This document shows, one piece after another, positions 47,237 through 57,466 of a stretch of 64,000 bases of DNA. The translations under genes were made by a program, and so were the position numbers. The notes beneath the pieces were generated by a model. The model was given only the letters and a program-made list of their open reading frames with translations. It was not told the origin of the DNA and did not search any database. This stretch comes from a bacterium (GTDB lineage Bacteria > Zhuqueibacterota > QNDG01 > JAFGCO01): the NCBI GenBank assembly GCA_016932575.1, contig JAFGCO010000044.1, forward strand, positions 20,980 to 84,979, in the 5' to 3' direction. Every line of letters begins with the position of its first letter. The first letter of the stretch is position 1.

Positions 47237-50200
47237 TTATTTCAGAAAGATCATTCGCCGTATTTTTTGCCACTCATCTGTCTCAATCCGATAAAAATAC
47301 AGGCCCGATGCCATATTGGTTCCGTGCCATTGAATTTGATAAGTACCGGGTGTTTGCAGTCTGTCTGTCAATGTGGCCACAATCTCTCCGCGAATATTGA
47401 GAACCGTTAATCGGACATGCGTTTTACGCGGGATGCCGTAGCAGATTGTGGTTTCCGGATTAAACGGATTGGGATAATTCGGTGCCAGGAAGAAGGCTTC
47501 CGGAACCCCGGCTGTCTTTTGTTCGACAGCTGTGACAAGAATGCCGATCGTCAGGGTGTCTTTTGCGGATGCCTGTTTCGGGTCTTTAACCGTAAATTCA
47601 ATATGGAAATCACTCATCATTCCTGTAGCTTCTATGGTGACCTTATGGGTGCCGGGATCAATGAACACGATTACATTCTGTGAATCGATTAATGAATAAC
47701 TCCATGTGAGTTCATTATCCTCGTTATCCGGATCTATCACAAAATCATCCAGGGCGAGAGTCCAGCGGACTGTATCCGGATCTTGAAACTGCGGATCCGG
47801 AAATGAGAGATTGAACACCGGTGGATCGTTGATCTGTTCAATACACACTGTCACGGTGAGTGAATCTGTCAGTGGGGCGTCCGGATGATTATCAGAAATA
47901 ACCACGCGGAATGAGGTATTCTGACAATTGGCAGGTACTTTCCCCCGGATAATCCGGCCCATAGGTTTCATCCAGTCCGGATAAGATAAAAATTGCACGG
48001 AAATATTCGGTCCGTCAATGTCTGTTGCCGTTACTGAGTATGAACAGACCTGATGCTCGGTAGCCTGGATTGTATCCGGTGAAGTAATCTTTGGCGGATC
48101 ATTGACATCAAGAATAGAAATATGGACCTGTTGTGTGTCGAATAACGCAGACGCCTCAGCGATGACTGTGAAAAGTGTATCTTTTTGTCCATTGGCAGGA
48201 GTGCCGCTTACGACGGTTTGATTCAGGGTCAGCCAGGAGGGAAGATTCAAAATGGCAATTGAAACCGGATCTCCCTCTTCATCCGTGGCCGTGGCTGTAT
48301 AAGTAAACAATTGGTCCTCAGTTGCAGTTACTGAATCAGCAGATGTGATTTGAGGCGGATCGTTCACCGCCGATACTGAAATTGTGACATTCTTTTGATC
48401 AGTTTTTCCGTTGGCTGTGGCGGTGACTTTAAAGCTGAATGTGGTGACATCATTGGCGGGTGTCCCTTCAATGACTGCACCGGAGACGGTCATCCAGTCC
48501 GGATAATTGGAGTAAGTGAAATGAATCGGATCATTCTCTGGGTCCGTGGCTGCAGCTGTATACCGAAAGAGAATATCTTCGGTTGCATTTCCTGCAGAGG
48601 CGGATGTTATGTGGGGCGGATCATCCACGGAGGTGACAGACACGTGAACGATCAACTGATCCGTTTTCCCATTGGCTGTAGCGGTGACTGTAAAATTGAA
48701 TGCGGTGACACCTTCGACTGGCGTTCCCTGAATCGTGCTTCCGGATACTGTCATCCAATCCGGATATTGTGAAAATGTCAGTATGATCGGATCATTTTCT
48801 GCATCTGTTGCTGAGGCGATATATGAAAATAAAACATCTTCGACAGCATTGACAGCCTCTTCAGAAGTAATTTGAGGCGCATCATCGACAGCCTGAACCG
48901 CCACATTCACGGTTTGCTGATCTGATTTGCCGTTCGCAGTGGCTGTTACCGTAAATGAGAAGGCTGTGACCCCTTCGGGGGGGGCACCCTGAATCACGGC
49001 ACCCGAGGCGCTCATCCAGTCCGGATATCCGGAAAATGAATAAGTAATCGGATCATTTTCCGGATCTGTGGCTGCTGCCGTATAAGAATAATTGATGTCC
49101 TCGGTCGCATTGCCTGTATCATCGGATGTGATTTGAGGCGGATCATCAACTCCGGCAATGGAAATGGTGACTTCCAATTCATCCGATTTTCCATTGGCTG
49201 TGGCAATGGCTGTAAAGTTGACTGATGTGACGCCTTCCGGAGGTGCTCCCTGGATCGTGGCGCCAGAGACACTCATCCAGCCTGGGTATCCGGAAAAAGA
49301 ATAGGTGATCGGATCGTTTTCCGGATCCGTAGCAGTAATGGTATAGATAAAGTTTTGTTCTTCTGTTGCGTCTGCGGCTGCAGGCGATGTAATATTGGGC
49401 GGATCATCCACCGCAGTGACAGTGAGATTCACTTGCTGCGATACTTCAAAAATACCATCGCTTACCTTCACGGTGAAGGATGTGCTTGTGATCCCTTCTG
49501 TGGGTGTGCCGCTGATGGAAGCTTCATCTGCATTCAGCCATCCTGGATAATTTTCAAATGAAAATGTCAGCAGATCGTTTTCTGCATCTGTGGCTGTGGC
49601 TGTGTATATAAAGAAAATATCTTCGGTAGCCTGAGCATTTTTTGCTGAAGTGATATCAGGAGGCGTCACCTGAGTGCTAAAATTTCGGGGTCCTTTCTGC
49701 CTCGAATTTCCGGCTTTGTCATAAGCGATGACTTTCCAGGTATGGTTACCGTTTGATAATGTCGCAGACAGGGTGTGTTCGGTCTGTTGTGCGGTTAAAT
49801 CATCGGCTACTTTTTGATCATCCACAAAAAGTTCGAAATGGTCGAATCCGGATGTGGCGTCTGTTGTGGTTTGCCATGAAAATGTCGGTTTGTTATGAAA
49901 AACCGTTTGAGAAGGGGTGGGTGAAATTAAATTGAAGCCGGCCGGCGGTTGCGTATCTACGGTGAAGTGCCATTTCGATGTCCAGGTCGAGTTGCCCACT
50001 TCATCGACGGCGATGACCTGCCATGAATGTTCTCCCTCAGATAGAGCCGAAACCGGTGTTGTCGATGTGGTGGATAAGCCATCCCTGTTCAATGCTTCAT
50101 CGATATATAACTTGTATTCCGCAATATCAGTGATCGCATCCGTGGCACTCTGCCAGGTGAATGTCGGCAGATTTGTATTCACAAAGGCGTTATTCATCGG

Positions 50201-52792
50201 AGATAAAATATTAAAAGCTTCCGGCGAGGTAATATCAATGCCAATGGTGAAGGTGGCACTGGAGGCTCTGCTGTTTCCCAGAACATCTTTAGCGACAATG
50301 TACCACGTATGTGTGCCTTCGGGAAGGGACTGAGCCTGGGTAAGGGAAAGCTGTGTGATATCCGGTGAAATATCGTCGATCCAGGGGGAGCTGTCTCCGT
50401 CAATATGGAGTTCATATTCGGCTAAACCGCATCCGCCATCCTGTGATGCCTGCCAGGAAAATGTGGGCGTATCGGTCTGGTGCCATGAATTGTTTGACGG
50501 GCCTACCAGAGAGAAGGCCTGTGGAATTACATTATCAATTTTGATTGTCCAGGTCTGGGTTGATGACCGTTCATTGAAAGCCGAGTCCACAGCGACAATG
50601 TACCAGGTATGGCTGCCTACAGCCAGTGTCACAGTATTGATGGATGTATTGTCAGGCGGAATATTGTCTGCAATGGGGCCGGCTCCGCCATCTACAAAGA
50701 GTTTGTAATGATGGATGCCGGTAATGTCATCTGTCGCTGCTTCCCAAGTGAATTCAGGATTGATATTTTTAGTCCAGCTGTTGTTGGCCGGTGCGGCCAG
50801 ATTAAACGGATTGGGAGGTGTGTTGTCTTCCGCAGCTGTGATGCTCCACGTCGCTGATTGACGTGCCTGTCCCGCCATGTCAACTGCACGAACAAACCAG
50901 TTATGCTGACCGTCGGTCAGTTTTTCCTGGCTGGTCAGTGTGTAGCTGTTTGCAATCAGATTATTTTTTACGGTTTGACCGTCAATCACCAGTTCATAGT
51001 GATCCAGACCGGAAAGATTATCGCTGGTGGCCTGCCATTGAAATGTCGGCTGTAAATCAACAACCGAATCGTCACCCGGAGATGTCAGATTAAAGGCATT
51101 CGGCGGTTCTGAATCAATGGTAAAAATGCTGCTGGTATATTTTGACAATTTTACATTTTTACTGTTATAGGCCACAATTCTTATCTGAACTGCGGAAGAA
51201 TTGACATTGCCGGGTGTCCATGACTGACTTAAAGCTGCAGGAGAAACATTCTGTGCCGCAGTTATCGGAAAACCGTCTCCCGGCGTTGCGGAAACCACAA
51301 TAGAAAAGTGATGGAAAACAATCTGGCTGGTATGAAATGTCCACTCAATGGTCTGTGACTGGGTGCCGGCCCAAAGGTCCCCTCCGGTCGGTGCCTCGAT
51401 TGTCAGATTGTCATTGACCAGTTGTGCGTATACATCCGATGCTGAAGAACGATTGTCCTGCCATAGAGTCATGGCTCCGCCGGATCCGTCCGATACCATT
51501 TTATGCCAGTATTGTTGGCCAGAGGCACTGCATATCGAAAGGCCATTGGTATTCCAGAGCCGGTTTCCGTTTGTATTCATATGTTGAGCATAAATATCAA
51601 AATCTCCGCTCCTGTTATCCATCCACGTAATAATGCAGCCTCCGGCATCGTCTGACAATATTTCAGGATATCCTTTCCAGCTTTGAGAAGAAATGACCGG
51701 AATGCCATCGGCTGCCCAGACAGGGGCTCCGCCAACGGCCATACGCTGTACGTAGATATCATTGCCGGAACGGGCATCCTGCCAGGTGATAATGACTCCA
51801 TTGTCCGCACCCCTGCATATTTTCGGATTGGTCTGATCACCGGATGCATCGCTTATCACCGTTCCGTTTACAGTGCTCCATCTTGGATCTGCATTCATGT
51901 TAAATAAATGGGCATAAATATCGTATTGATCGTTTCGTTTGTCGGCCCATGCAATACCTATCTTGTTTCCGGTATAGATGATATCCGGATTTTTTTGAGA
52001 GCTGTTTGCCGTACATACGGGGATTCCCTCATAATTGCCATCGTAATACCATTGACGTGTTCCAGAGGCATTAAGACATTGCATATAAATATCTGTATCT
52101 GTTGTCCCCTGATTCCGATAATCGGTCCAGACGACAACGATGCCGCCGCTTCCATCGATGACAGCGGCAGATTGTGACTGAAGTGCAGCAGCGTTGGTTA
52201 CAGCCACTCCGACAGCAGCCCACATTTTATTCCCCTGGTTGTCCAGTCGTTGTGCATAAATATCTGTTCCCATGGAAGCATAATTACGATCATCCTCCCA
52301 AGCCAAAATAATGCCTCCATTGTTGTCGGGAACAATTTTTACTGAACGTTGCGCAGCAGAGGTGTTTGTCACATAGACACCATTCACTGTCCATAACGGA
52401 TTTCCACTGGAATTCAATCGTTGCGCTTTGATTCGGCCGGAGCCTTCATCTGTCCATGCGATGTAAAATCCACCGTTGCCATCAGGTGCAACTGATGGAT
52501 TTTTTTGATTCAATCCACCGATATCCACCGGTTTTCCAGCAACCCCCCAACGGGGAGTTCCGCTGCCATCCAGCCATTGCGCATATATGTTAATATCCGG
52601 AGACAGGTCGTTTTCATAGGCGAGAAATGTCCCTCCCTGACCATCAGAAACTGCACTGACATTGATGAGTGAGGCATTACTGCTGCTTGATTTTATACCA
52701 TCGGCTGTCCATTGAATTTGAGCATATAATCCACAGGTGAGTGATATCATGATAACGAACAACCCGGCTTTTTTATAAACATTCAATTTCAT
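47237..52792 (-). CDS. Giant T9SS-secreted repeat protein (propeller, Ig-like and cadherin-like repeats)
   Basis: An 1851-residue exported protein. After the signal peptide come about eight propeller-like repeats (residues about 40-460; e.g. DGNGGFYIAWTDEGSG, DGSGGIVVVWTDYRN). One Ig-like domain follows (about 462-560), then five fibronectin-like repeats (about 560-1040; PPNAFNL/PPNPFNL starts). About eight cadherin/He_PIG-like repeats follow (about 1040-1760; each opening PPxITS with an ATED and a DPENDPI stretch). The C-terminus is a T9SS type A sorting domain (APNYPNPFNPETTICYGIP to MIFLK). It is probably displayed or released at the surface for adhesion, but no catalytic domain is seen. 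It is divergent from porX. Confidence 0.9.
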   Translation of the reverse strand: MKLNVYKKAGLFVIMISLTCGLYAQIQWTADGIKSSSSNASLINVSAVSDGQGGTFLAYENDLSPDINIYAQWLDGSGTPRWGVAGKPVDIGGLNQKNPSVAPDGNGGFYIAWTDEGSGRIKAQRLNSSGNPLWTVNGVYVTNTSAAQRSVKIVPDNNGGIILAWEDDRNYASMGTDIYAQRLDNQGNKMWAAVGVAVTNAAALQSQSAAVIDGSGGIVVVWTDYRNQGTTDTDIYMQCLNASGTRQWYYDGNYEGIPVCTANSSQKNPDIIYTGNKIGIAWADKRNDQYDIYAHLFNMNADPRWSTVNGTVISDASGDQTNPKICRGADNGVIITWQDARSGNDIYVQRMAVGGAPVWAADGIPVISSQSWKGYPEILSDDAGGCIITWMDNRSGDFDIYAQHMNTNGNRLWNTNGLSICSASGQQYWHKMVSDGSGGAMTLWQDNRSSASDVYAQLVNDNLTIEAPTGGDLWAGTQSQTIEWTFHTSQIVFHHFSIVVSATPGDGFPITAAQNVSPAALSQSWTPGNVNSSAVQIRIVAYNSKNVKLSKYTSSIFTIDSEPPNAFNLTSPGDDSVVDLQPTFQWQATSDNLSGLDHYELVIDGQTVKNNLIANSYTLTSQEKLTDGQHNWFVRAVDMAGQARQSATWSITAAEDNTPPNPFNLAAPANNSWTKNINPEFTWEAATDDITGIHHYKLFVDGGAGPIADNIPPDNTSINTVTLAVGSHTWYIVAVDSAFNERSSTQTWTIKIDNVIPQAFSLVGPSNNSWHQTDTPTFSWQASQDGGCGLAEYELHIDGDSSPWIDDISPDITQLSLTQAQSLPEGTHTWYIVAKDVLGNSRASSATFTIGIDITSPEAFNILSPMNNAFVNTNLPTFTWQSATDAITDIAEYKLYIDEALNRDGLSTTSTTPVSALSEGEHSWQVIAVDEVGNSTWTSKWHFTVDTQPPAGFNLISPTPSQTVFHNKPTFSWQTTTDATSGFDHFELFVDDQKVADDLTAQQTEHTLSATLSNGNHTWKVIAYDKAGNSRQKGPRNFSTQVTPPDITSAKNAQATEDIFFIYTATATDAENDLLTFSFENYPGWLNADEASISGTPTEGITSTSFTVKVSDGIFEVSQQVNLTVTAVDDPPNITSPAAADATEEQNFIYTITATDPENDPITYSFSGYPGWMSVSGATIQGAPPEGVTSVNFTAIATANGKSDELEVTISIAGVDDPPQITSDDTGNATEDINYSYTAAATDPENDPITYSFSGYPDWMSASGAVIQGAPPEGVTAFSFTVTATANGKSDQQTVNVAVQAVDDAPQITSEEAVNAVEDVLFSYIASATDAENDPIILTFSQYPDWMTVSGSTIQGTPVEGVTAFNFTVTATANGKTDQLIVHVSVTSVDDPPHITSASAGNATEDILFRYTAAATDPENDPIHFTYSNYPDWMTVSGAVIEGTPANDVTTFSFKVTATANGKTDQKNVTISVSAVNDPPQITSADSVTATEDQLFTYTATATDEEGDPVSIAILNLPSWLTLNQTVVSGTPANGQKDTLFTVIAEASALFDTQQVHISILDVNDPPKITSPDTIQATEHQVCSYSVTATDIDGPNISVQFLSYPDWMKPMGRIIRGKVPANCQNTSFRVVISDNHPDAPLTDSLTVTVCIEQINDPPVFNLSFPDPQFQDPDTVRWTLALDDFVIDPDNEDNELTWSYSLIDSQNVIVFIDPGTHKVTIEATGMMSDFHIEFTVKDPKQASAKDTLTIGILVTAVEQKTAGVPEAFFLAPNYPNPFNPETTICYGIPRKTHVRLTVLNIRGEIVATLTDRLQTPGTYQIQWHGTNMASGLYFYRIETDEWQKIRRMIFLK

Positions 52793-52851
52793 GGGTGATT
52801 TCCTATGTTAGGATCGACGTTATGGTCAAATTTTATTAAATGATTAAGCAA

Positions 52852-52872
52852 ATTTTATACCATGTATAAAAT
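52852..52872. promoter_or_regulatory. Perfect palindrome in the divergent giant-protein/porX gap
   Basis: ATTTTATAC and GTATAAAAT around CAT, 60 bases upstream of the giant protein's ATG. The symmetry and place suggest an operator, though AT-rich DNA makes chance symmetry more likely. Nothing else is obvious in the 386-base gap 52793-53178. Confidence 0.4.
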
Positions 52873-53178
52873 ATGACATTTTAGACATACATTTTGCATT
52901 GATTTAAAGAAAATGATGCAAACTGTAAACGACTATAAAAGGAAATTATTGGTACCTGTTGAGGCGTGGTAGACTGTGGATGATTTGAAATCGAATTGCA
53001 TCAAAGATCTATTGTGCCTGGTTTTTATAAGCGAGAATATCAATTCCAGTTAAATAGAATTTTCAGACATTGATTTGTAAAGACACACTTACAATGAAAA
53101 ATTCGAATTTTTATCACCCCAGGTTGTATAAATTAAAAGCGTTTGCTTCTCGGTGAAAAAATTAGTAATTTGTGGCCT

Positions 53179-54741
53179 ATGAAAATAACCAAAGGTAAAA
53201 TTTTATGGGTGGATGATGAAATTGATCATCTGAAACCGCATATTCTTTTTCTCGAAGAACGCGGTTATTCGGTGACGCCGGTAACCAATGCTGAAGACGC
53301 GATCAGTTTGATTCAAAACGATCAATATGATTTGGTTTTAATGGATGAAATGATGCCAGGTATGGACGGATTGGAAGCGCTGCCTGTGATTAAATCCATG
53401 CGTCCGTCTTTACCGATGATTATGGTGACAAAGAGTGAAGAAGAAAATTTAATGGAAGAAGCCATTGGCGTTCAGATTGAAGATTATTTAACAAAACCGG
53501 TCAATCCCAGTCAAATTTTTTCTACGTGCAAACGGATTTTGGAACGACAGCGGATCTCTCAGGAAAAAGTTGCTCGCGAGTATACATCGGAATTTGGTGA
53601 GATATCAGCAATTTTGAACCAGAATATGACTCCGGAAATGTGGATTGATATCCATATTAAATTATCCGAGCGGGATCTGGATTTGGATGCCCATCCCGAT
53701 TTGGGATTGCGGCAGACTTTACATGATCAAAAAAGAGAATGCAATCAGGGCTTTGGAAAATATATACGCAATCAATATATCGGATGGCTGGCCAGCGATT
53801 CCAGGCCAACCCTGTCTGTAGATTTAATTCCGAAATTTGTTCTTCCGTCACTTAAGCAGGATAAACACGTTCTCTTTATTATTATTGACAATTTAAGGCT
53901 GGATCAGTGGCTGATTTTGGAGCCGATACTTTATGACTGGTTTATGATCCGCCGGGATTATTATTTTTCTATTTTACCAACGGCCACGCCATATAGCCGT
54001 AATGCGATTTTTTCAGGTTTGTTTCCGGCAGAAATCGAAGCTCAATATCCCGATCTCTGGAAACAGGGCGAAGATGATGAATACAGCAGGAATCGTTATG
54101 AGCATCCTTTGCTTCTGGATCATCTCGAGCGGTTAGGGATTATGTTGAAACCCGAGCCTAAATATGTAAAAATGGTCGATGCGAGCGATACGCGGGGAGT
54201 CATGAAGAATATTGACGCGTACTTGTCCTCACCGCTTTCAGCCATGGTTTTTAATTTTGTGGATATTATGGCGCATAGACGAAGTGATTCTCAAATTTTA
54301 CGTGAAATTGTTCCAGACGAATCAGCTTTTCGATCATTGACACGCACCTGGTTTGAGCATTCCGCACTGTTTCAGATATTAAAGGCATCTGCACGGGCTG
54401 GTGTCAAAGTCGTACTTACTTCGGATCATGGATCCATACGCTGTATGCGGGGATCTACTGTTCACGCAGACAAGGAAACCAGCACCAATGTGCGTTATAA
54501 ATACGGACGGGCCATTCGGGGCGAGCAAAAACACTGTATTGAGGTTAAAGATCCCGGCAAATTCAAATTGCCTGCAAGAGGAATTAATACCAATTATCTG
54601 ATAGCTCTGGAAGATTACTATTTTGTCTACCCAACGAATTACCATAAGTATTTATCTTTATATCGCGACAGTTTTCAACATGGCGGCGTATCGCTTGAAG
54701 AGATGATTTTAACCGCCGTAACACTTGATCCGAAATCCTGA
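53179..54741 (+). CDS. porX: PorX-type response regulator with PglZ phosphatase-like domain
   Basis: A 520-residue protein. The receiver domain is at residues 5-125 (WVDDEID, phospho-acceptor Asp56 in LVLMDEMMPGMDG, MVTKS, and the Lys in YLTKPVNP). A helical linker follows (about 130-200), then a PglZ/alkaline-phosphatase-superfamily domain (about 215-520; LFIIIDNLRLDQW, TATPYSRNAIFSGLFP, LTSDHGS). This is the PorX layout, the regulator of type IX secretion genes that is paired with the PorY kinase in Bacteroidetes. The start at 53179 gives the usual N-terminus; the frame extends to 53143. The tsaE gene follows after four bases, a neighbour also recalled from Bacteroidetes porX loci. Confidence 0.93.
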   Translation: MKITKGKILWVDDEIDHLKPHILFLEERGYSVTPVTNAEDAISLIQNDQYDLVLMDEMMPGMDGLEALPVIKSMRPSLPMIMVTKSEEENLMEEAIGVQIEDYLTKPVNPSQIFSTCKRILERQRISQEKVAREYTSEFGEISAILNQNMTPEMWIDIHIKLSERDLDLDAHPDLGLRQTLHDQKRECNQGFGKYIRNQYIGWLASDSRPTLSVDLIPKFVLPSLKQDKHVLFIIIDNLRLDQWLILEPILYDWFMIRRDYYFSILPTATPYSRNAIFSGLFPAEIEAQYPDLWKQGEDDEYSRNRYEHPLLLDHLERLGIMLKPEPKYVKMVDASDTRGVMKNIDAYLSSPLSAMVFNFVDIMAHRRSDSQILREIVPDESAFRSLTRTWFEHSALFQILKASARAGVKVVLTSDHGSIRCMRGSTVHADKETSTNVRYKYGRAIRGEQKHCIEVKDPGKFKLPARGINTNYLIALEDYYFVYPTNYHKYLSLYRDSFQHGGVSLEEMILTAVTLDPKS

Positions 54742-54745
54742 ATCC

Positions 54746-55222
54746 ATGACGAAATTAAAGACCATTGAGATTGTCACAGCAGGTTGGGAGGCAACGTTCA
54801 GGACGGGACAAAGCATAGCCAATTTTTTATATCCGGGAGATGTCCTTGCGCTTTTCGGAGATTTGGGAAGCGGTAAAACGGTTTTTACCAAGGGCGTTTG
54901 CAAGGGACTTGGTGTAACCGATGTGGTCACCAGTCCCACGTTTACACTGGTCCAGGAGTATTCAGGCCGGATGCCGGTATATCATTTTGATTTTTATCGT
55001 TTGACTGCTTTGCATGATATCGAAATGCTTGATCTGGATTATTATTTTAATGCGGGTGGAATATCAATCATTGAATGGGCGGAACGCGGAGAACAATTGC
55101 TGCCTTTTTCGATATTCAGAATTGAACTGGATTGTTATTCTGAAAACACAGGCGATTTTGAAAAGCGCAGGCTGAGAATCACAGCCCCGTCGGACCGTAT
55201 CCTTGATCAGGTCTCTTCATGA
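54746..55222 (+). CDS. tsaE: tRNA threonylcarbamoyladenosine biosynthesis ATPase TsaE
   Basis: A 158-residue P-loop protein. Walker A is GDLGSGKTVFTKG near residue 35, with SPTFTLVQEY and HFDFYRL downstream and IIEWAERGEQLLP near the end. TsaE is the ATPase of the TsaB-TsaD-TsaE complex that makes t6A at position 37 of ANN-decoding tRNAs. It overlaps tsaB by four bases (ATGA). The ATG at 54746 lies four bases after the porX stop. tsaD is not in the window. Confidence 0.95.
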   Translation: MTKLKTIEIVTAGWEATFRTGQSIANFLYPGDVLALFGDLGSGKTVFTKGVCKGLGVTDVVTSPTFTLVQEYSGRMPVYHFDFYRLTALHDIEMLDLDYYFNAGGISIIEWAERGEQLLPFSIFRIELDCYSENTGDFEKRRLRITAPSDRILDQVSS

Positions 55223-55887
55223 ATGTTCTGGGAATCGATACAGCGACGCCGGTTTGCAGTGTGGGACTGGCAGGTGATAACGGTTTGATCGCGGAACACC
55301 GCTTGGCAAGAAAACACAGCCATGCAGAAATGCTGTCGGATATGGTGGATTGGGTCTGTACTTCTGCAAATATTTCTCTTAAAACATTGGACGGCATCGC
55401 TGTATCCAATGGCCCCGGTTCGTTTACAGGGCTGCGCATCGGATTGGGATTTGCGAAAGGGCTCGCCTTTGGTGCGGATGTGGACTTAATTGCTGTTTCT
55501 TCATTGGAGGCCATGGTATGGTCTATTCCACCGGTTTGCACAAGCGCCTGTGTGCTGCTGACGGCACGAAAAGGTGAAGCTTACCGCGGATTATTTCACT
55601 GGCGGAAAAATCGGTGGGTCGCCATACAGGCAGCAGACACTGTCAATGAAGATTGTATTTTTCAGGGATTTGGTGACGATCAAATTTTATTTGTCGGCAG
55701 CGGAACCAGGCAGTTTCAAAGGAAGCTTGAATGTGATCATCGTGCTGTTCTTTTAAAAACAGAATTTTATGCCTCCAGTGGATTTTCAGTGGCGGCTCTT
55801 GGGCGTGAGAAAATGAATGCCGGCGAACACACCAGCCTGGATGAAGTGGTACCGCAGTACATTAAGCGGTTTCAGGGTGTGGAATAA
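55219..55887 (+). CDS. tsaB: tRNA threonylcarbamoyladenosine biosynthesis protein TsaB
   Basis: A 222-residue ASKHA-fold protein. The N-terminus is MNVLGIDTATPVCSVGLAG, followed by HSHAEMLSDMV (residues about 33-44) and the hallmark GIAVSNGPGSFTGLRIGLGF (about 59-78). TsaB is the scaffold partner of TsaD in t6A synthesis. It is coupled to tsaE and followed after 105 bases by rimI, a common tsaE-tsaB-rimI order. Confidence 0.95.
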   Translation: MNVLGIDTATPVCSVGLAGDNGLIAEHRLARKHSHAEMLSDMVDWVCTSANISLKTLDGIAVSNGPGSFTGLRIGLGFAKGLAFGADVDLIAVSSLEAMVWSIPPVCTSACVLLTARKGEAYRGLFHWRKNRWVAIQAADTVNEDCIFQGFGDDQILFVGSGTRQFQRKLECDHRAVLLKTEFYASSGFSVAALGREKMNAGEHTSLDEVVPQYIKRFQGVE

Positions 55888-55992
55888 AACGCAACTTATA
55901 AAAAATGAATCTGACCGTGATTTATGAAAATCATTTATTGTGATGATTCAGAGAGGCAGTAAAGTTGAACACTGTTTTTGCTTTAATAAAAA

Positions 55993-56466
55993 ATGGTGAT
56001 CATGCATCAGCATATTGATGATTCGAGCTGGAGTGTCCGACCCATGGCGGAGGATGATCTGGATGAAGTGATGGCGATTGAGATAAACAGTTTCAAATCA
56101 CCATGGAGTCGGGTAAGTTTTTTAAATGATCTGCGCCGCTCTGATGCGATAAGCCTTGTGGGTGATTGTGATCATCATGTGATCGCTTATCTGGTGGCAT
56201 GGCAGGTGAAAGATGAGGTTCATATCGGCAACCTCGCAGTGCATTCGGATTGGCGGCGAAGGGGGCTGGCTCAGGATATGATCCGTCAATTATTCATTCA
56301 CCGCTCTTATTTGCGGTGGGCCTGGCTGGAAGTCCGAAAATCCAATAAAACCGCCAGGCGGCTGTACAGTAAACTGGGGTTTAAGGAAATCAGTGTTCGC
56401 AAGAATTATTACGAGGCGGAACATGAAGATGCGATTGTGATGGCTAAGGATTTGCTGCAAGATTAA
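55993..56466 (+). CDS. rimI: Ribosomal protein S18-alanine N-acetyltransferase
   Basis: A 157-residue GNAT acetyltransferase. The acetyl-CoA loop HSDWRRRGLAQDMI (around residues 80-93, the RxxGxA pattern) and the C-terminal LEVRKSNKTARRLYSKLGF and RKNYYEAEHEDAIVM match RimI, which acetylates the N-terminal Ala of S18. Its place after tsaE-tsaB supports the call. Two Met codons (residues 1 and 4) could start it. Confidence 0.9.
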   Translation: MVIMHQHIDDSSWSVRPMAEDDLDEVMAIEINSFKSPWSRVSFLNDLRRSDAISLVGDCDHHVIAYLVAWQVKDEVHIGNLAVHSDWRRRGLAQDMIRQLFIHRSYLRWAWLEVRKSNKTARRLYSKLGFKEISVRKNYYEAEHEDAIVMAKDLLQD

Positions 56467-56626
56467 AAATATGAAAACAGTCAATGATGATCCGCACTGT
56501 TTTCAATGCGATACAGCAAAATTTTTTTTAATGCATTACATGGTGACATTTTTTTAATTTTGATGAGGTTTTTTATTTTGAAAATTATCATTATAACTTG
56601 TTTTATCCAACCAGTGCGAGGTATAT

Positions 56627-57466
56627 ATGGCCTGGTTTAAACGGAAAAAACCGGGGCTCATGGCCCAAAAAAAGAAAGAAATGCCTGACGGATTATGGCT
56701 GAAATGTGAACGCTGCAATGAAATTATCTATCGAAAACAACTGCAGGAAAATGCATACGTATGCAATCATTGTGATTTTCATTTTCGCATTACAAGCCGT
56801 GATTATATGGATCTTCTTCTGGATAAGGGCAGTTTCAGAGAAACCGAAACAGATTTGGAACCCGAAGATTTTTTGAATTTTAAAGATAGCAAACGTTACG
56901 AAGATCGACTCAAGGCGGCTCAGAAGAAAACAGGACTCAAGGATGCGATTCGAACCGGTTCCGCAAATATCAAGGGTGTTCCAGTCATGTTTGGGGTGAT
57001 GGATTTTCGTTTTATTGGTGGCAGTATGGGATCCGTGGTAGGTGAAAAAGTCGCCCGTGTGGTGGATCAGGCCAGAGGCCGCAAGATCCCTCTGATCCTG
57101 GTGTGCGCTTCTGGCGGGGCAAGAATGATGGAATCGATTATTTCGCTGATGCAGATGGCGAAAACTTCGGCAAAATTATCGCGTTTTTCAGATGATGGCG
57201 GACTGTACATTTCAATTCTGACCAACCCGACTACAGCAGGTGTTGTGGCCAGTTATGCCATGCTGGGAGATATTCATCTGGCCGAACCCGGTGCCCTGAT
57301 CGGATTCGCGGGACCCCGCGTGATCAAACAAACCATAGGCCAGGATTTACCGGAAGGTTTTCAGCGGTCTCAATTCCAACTGGAACACGGATTCGTAGAT
57401 GCAATCGTACATCGAAAAGAGATGCGTGATACACTTGAAAAAATATTAACGTTTTTTATAGGATGA
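56627..57466 (+). CDS. accD: Acetyl-CoA carboxylase carboxyltransferase subunit beta
   Basis: A 279-residue AccD. The N-terminal zinc ribbon (CERCN, CNHCD; residues about 23-47) is followed by the carboxyltransferase fold with VCASGGARMMESIISLMQMAKTSA, LTNPTTAGVVASYAMLGD and GFAGPRVIKQTI. With AccA it transfers carboxyl from biotin to acetyl-CoA to make malonyl-CoA. accA is not in the window. It overlaps surE by four bases (ATGA). Confidence 0.96.
   Translation: MAWFKRKKPGLMAQKKKEMPDGLWLKCERCNEIIYRKQLQENAYVCNHCDFHFRITSRDYMDLLLDKGSFRETETDLEPEDFLNFKDSKRYEDRLKAAQKKTGLKDAIRTGSANIKGVPVMFGVMDFRFIGGSMGSVVGEKVARVVDQARGRKIPLILVCASGGARMMESIISLMQMAKTSAKLSRFSDDGGLYISILTNPTTAGVVASYAMLGDIHLAEPGALIGFAGPRVIKQTIGQDLPEGFQRSQFQLEHGFVDAIVHRKEMRDTLEKILTFFIG

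Noticed and set aside
47417-52177. Several plus-strand frames of 60-138 codons opposite the giant T9SS protein
   Set aside because: They are antisense shadows of a repetitive gene, with skewed composition and no family resemblance or ribosome sites.
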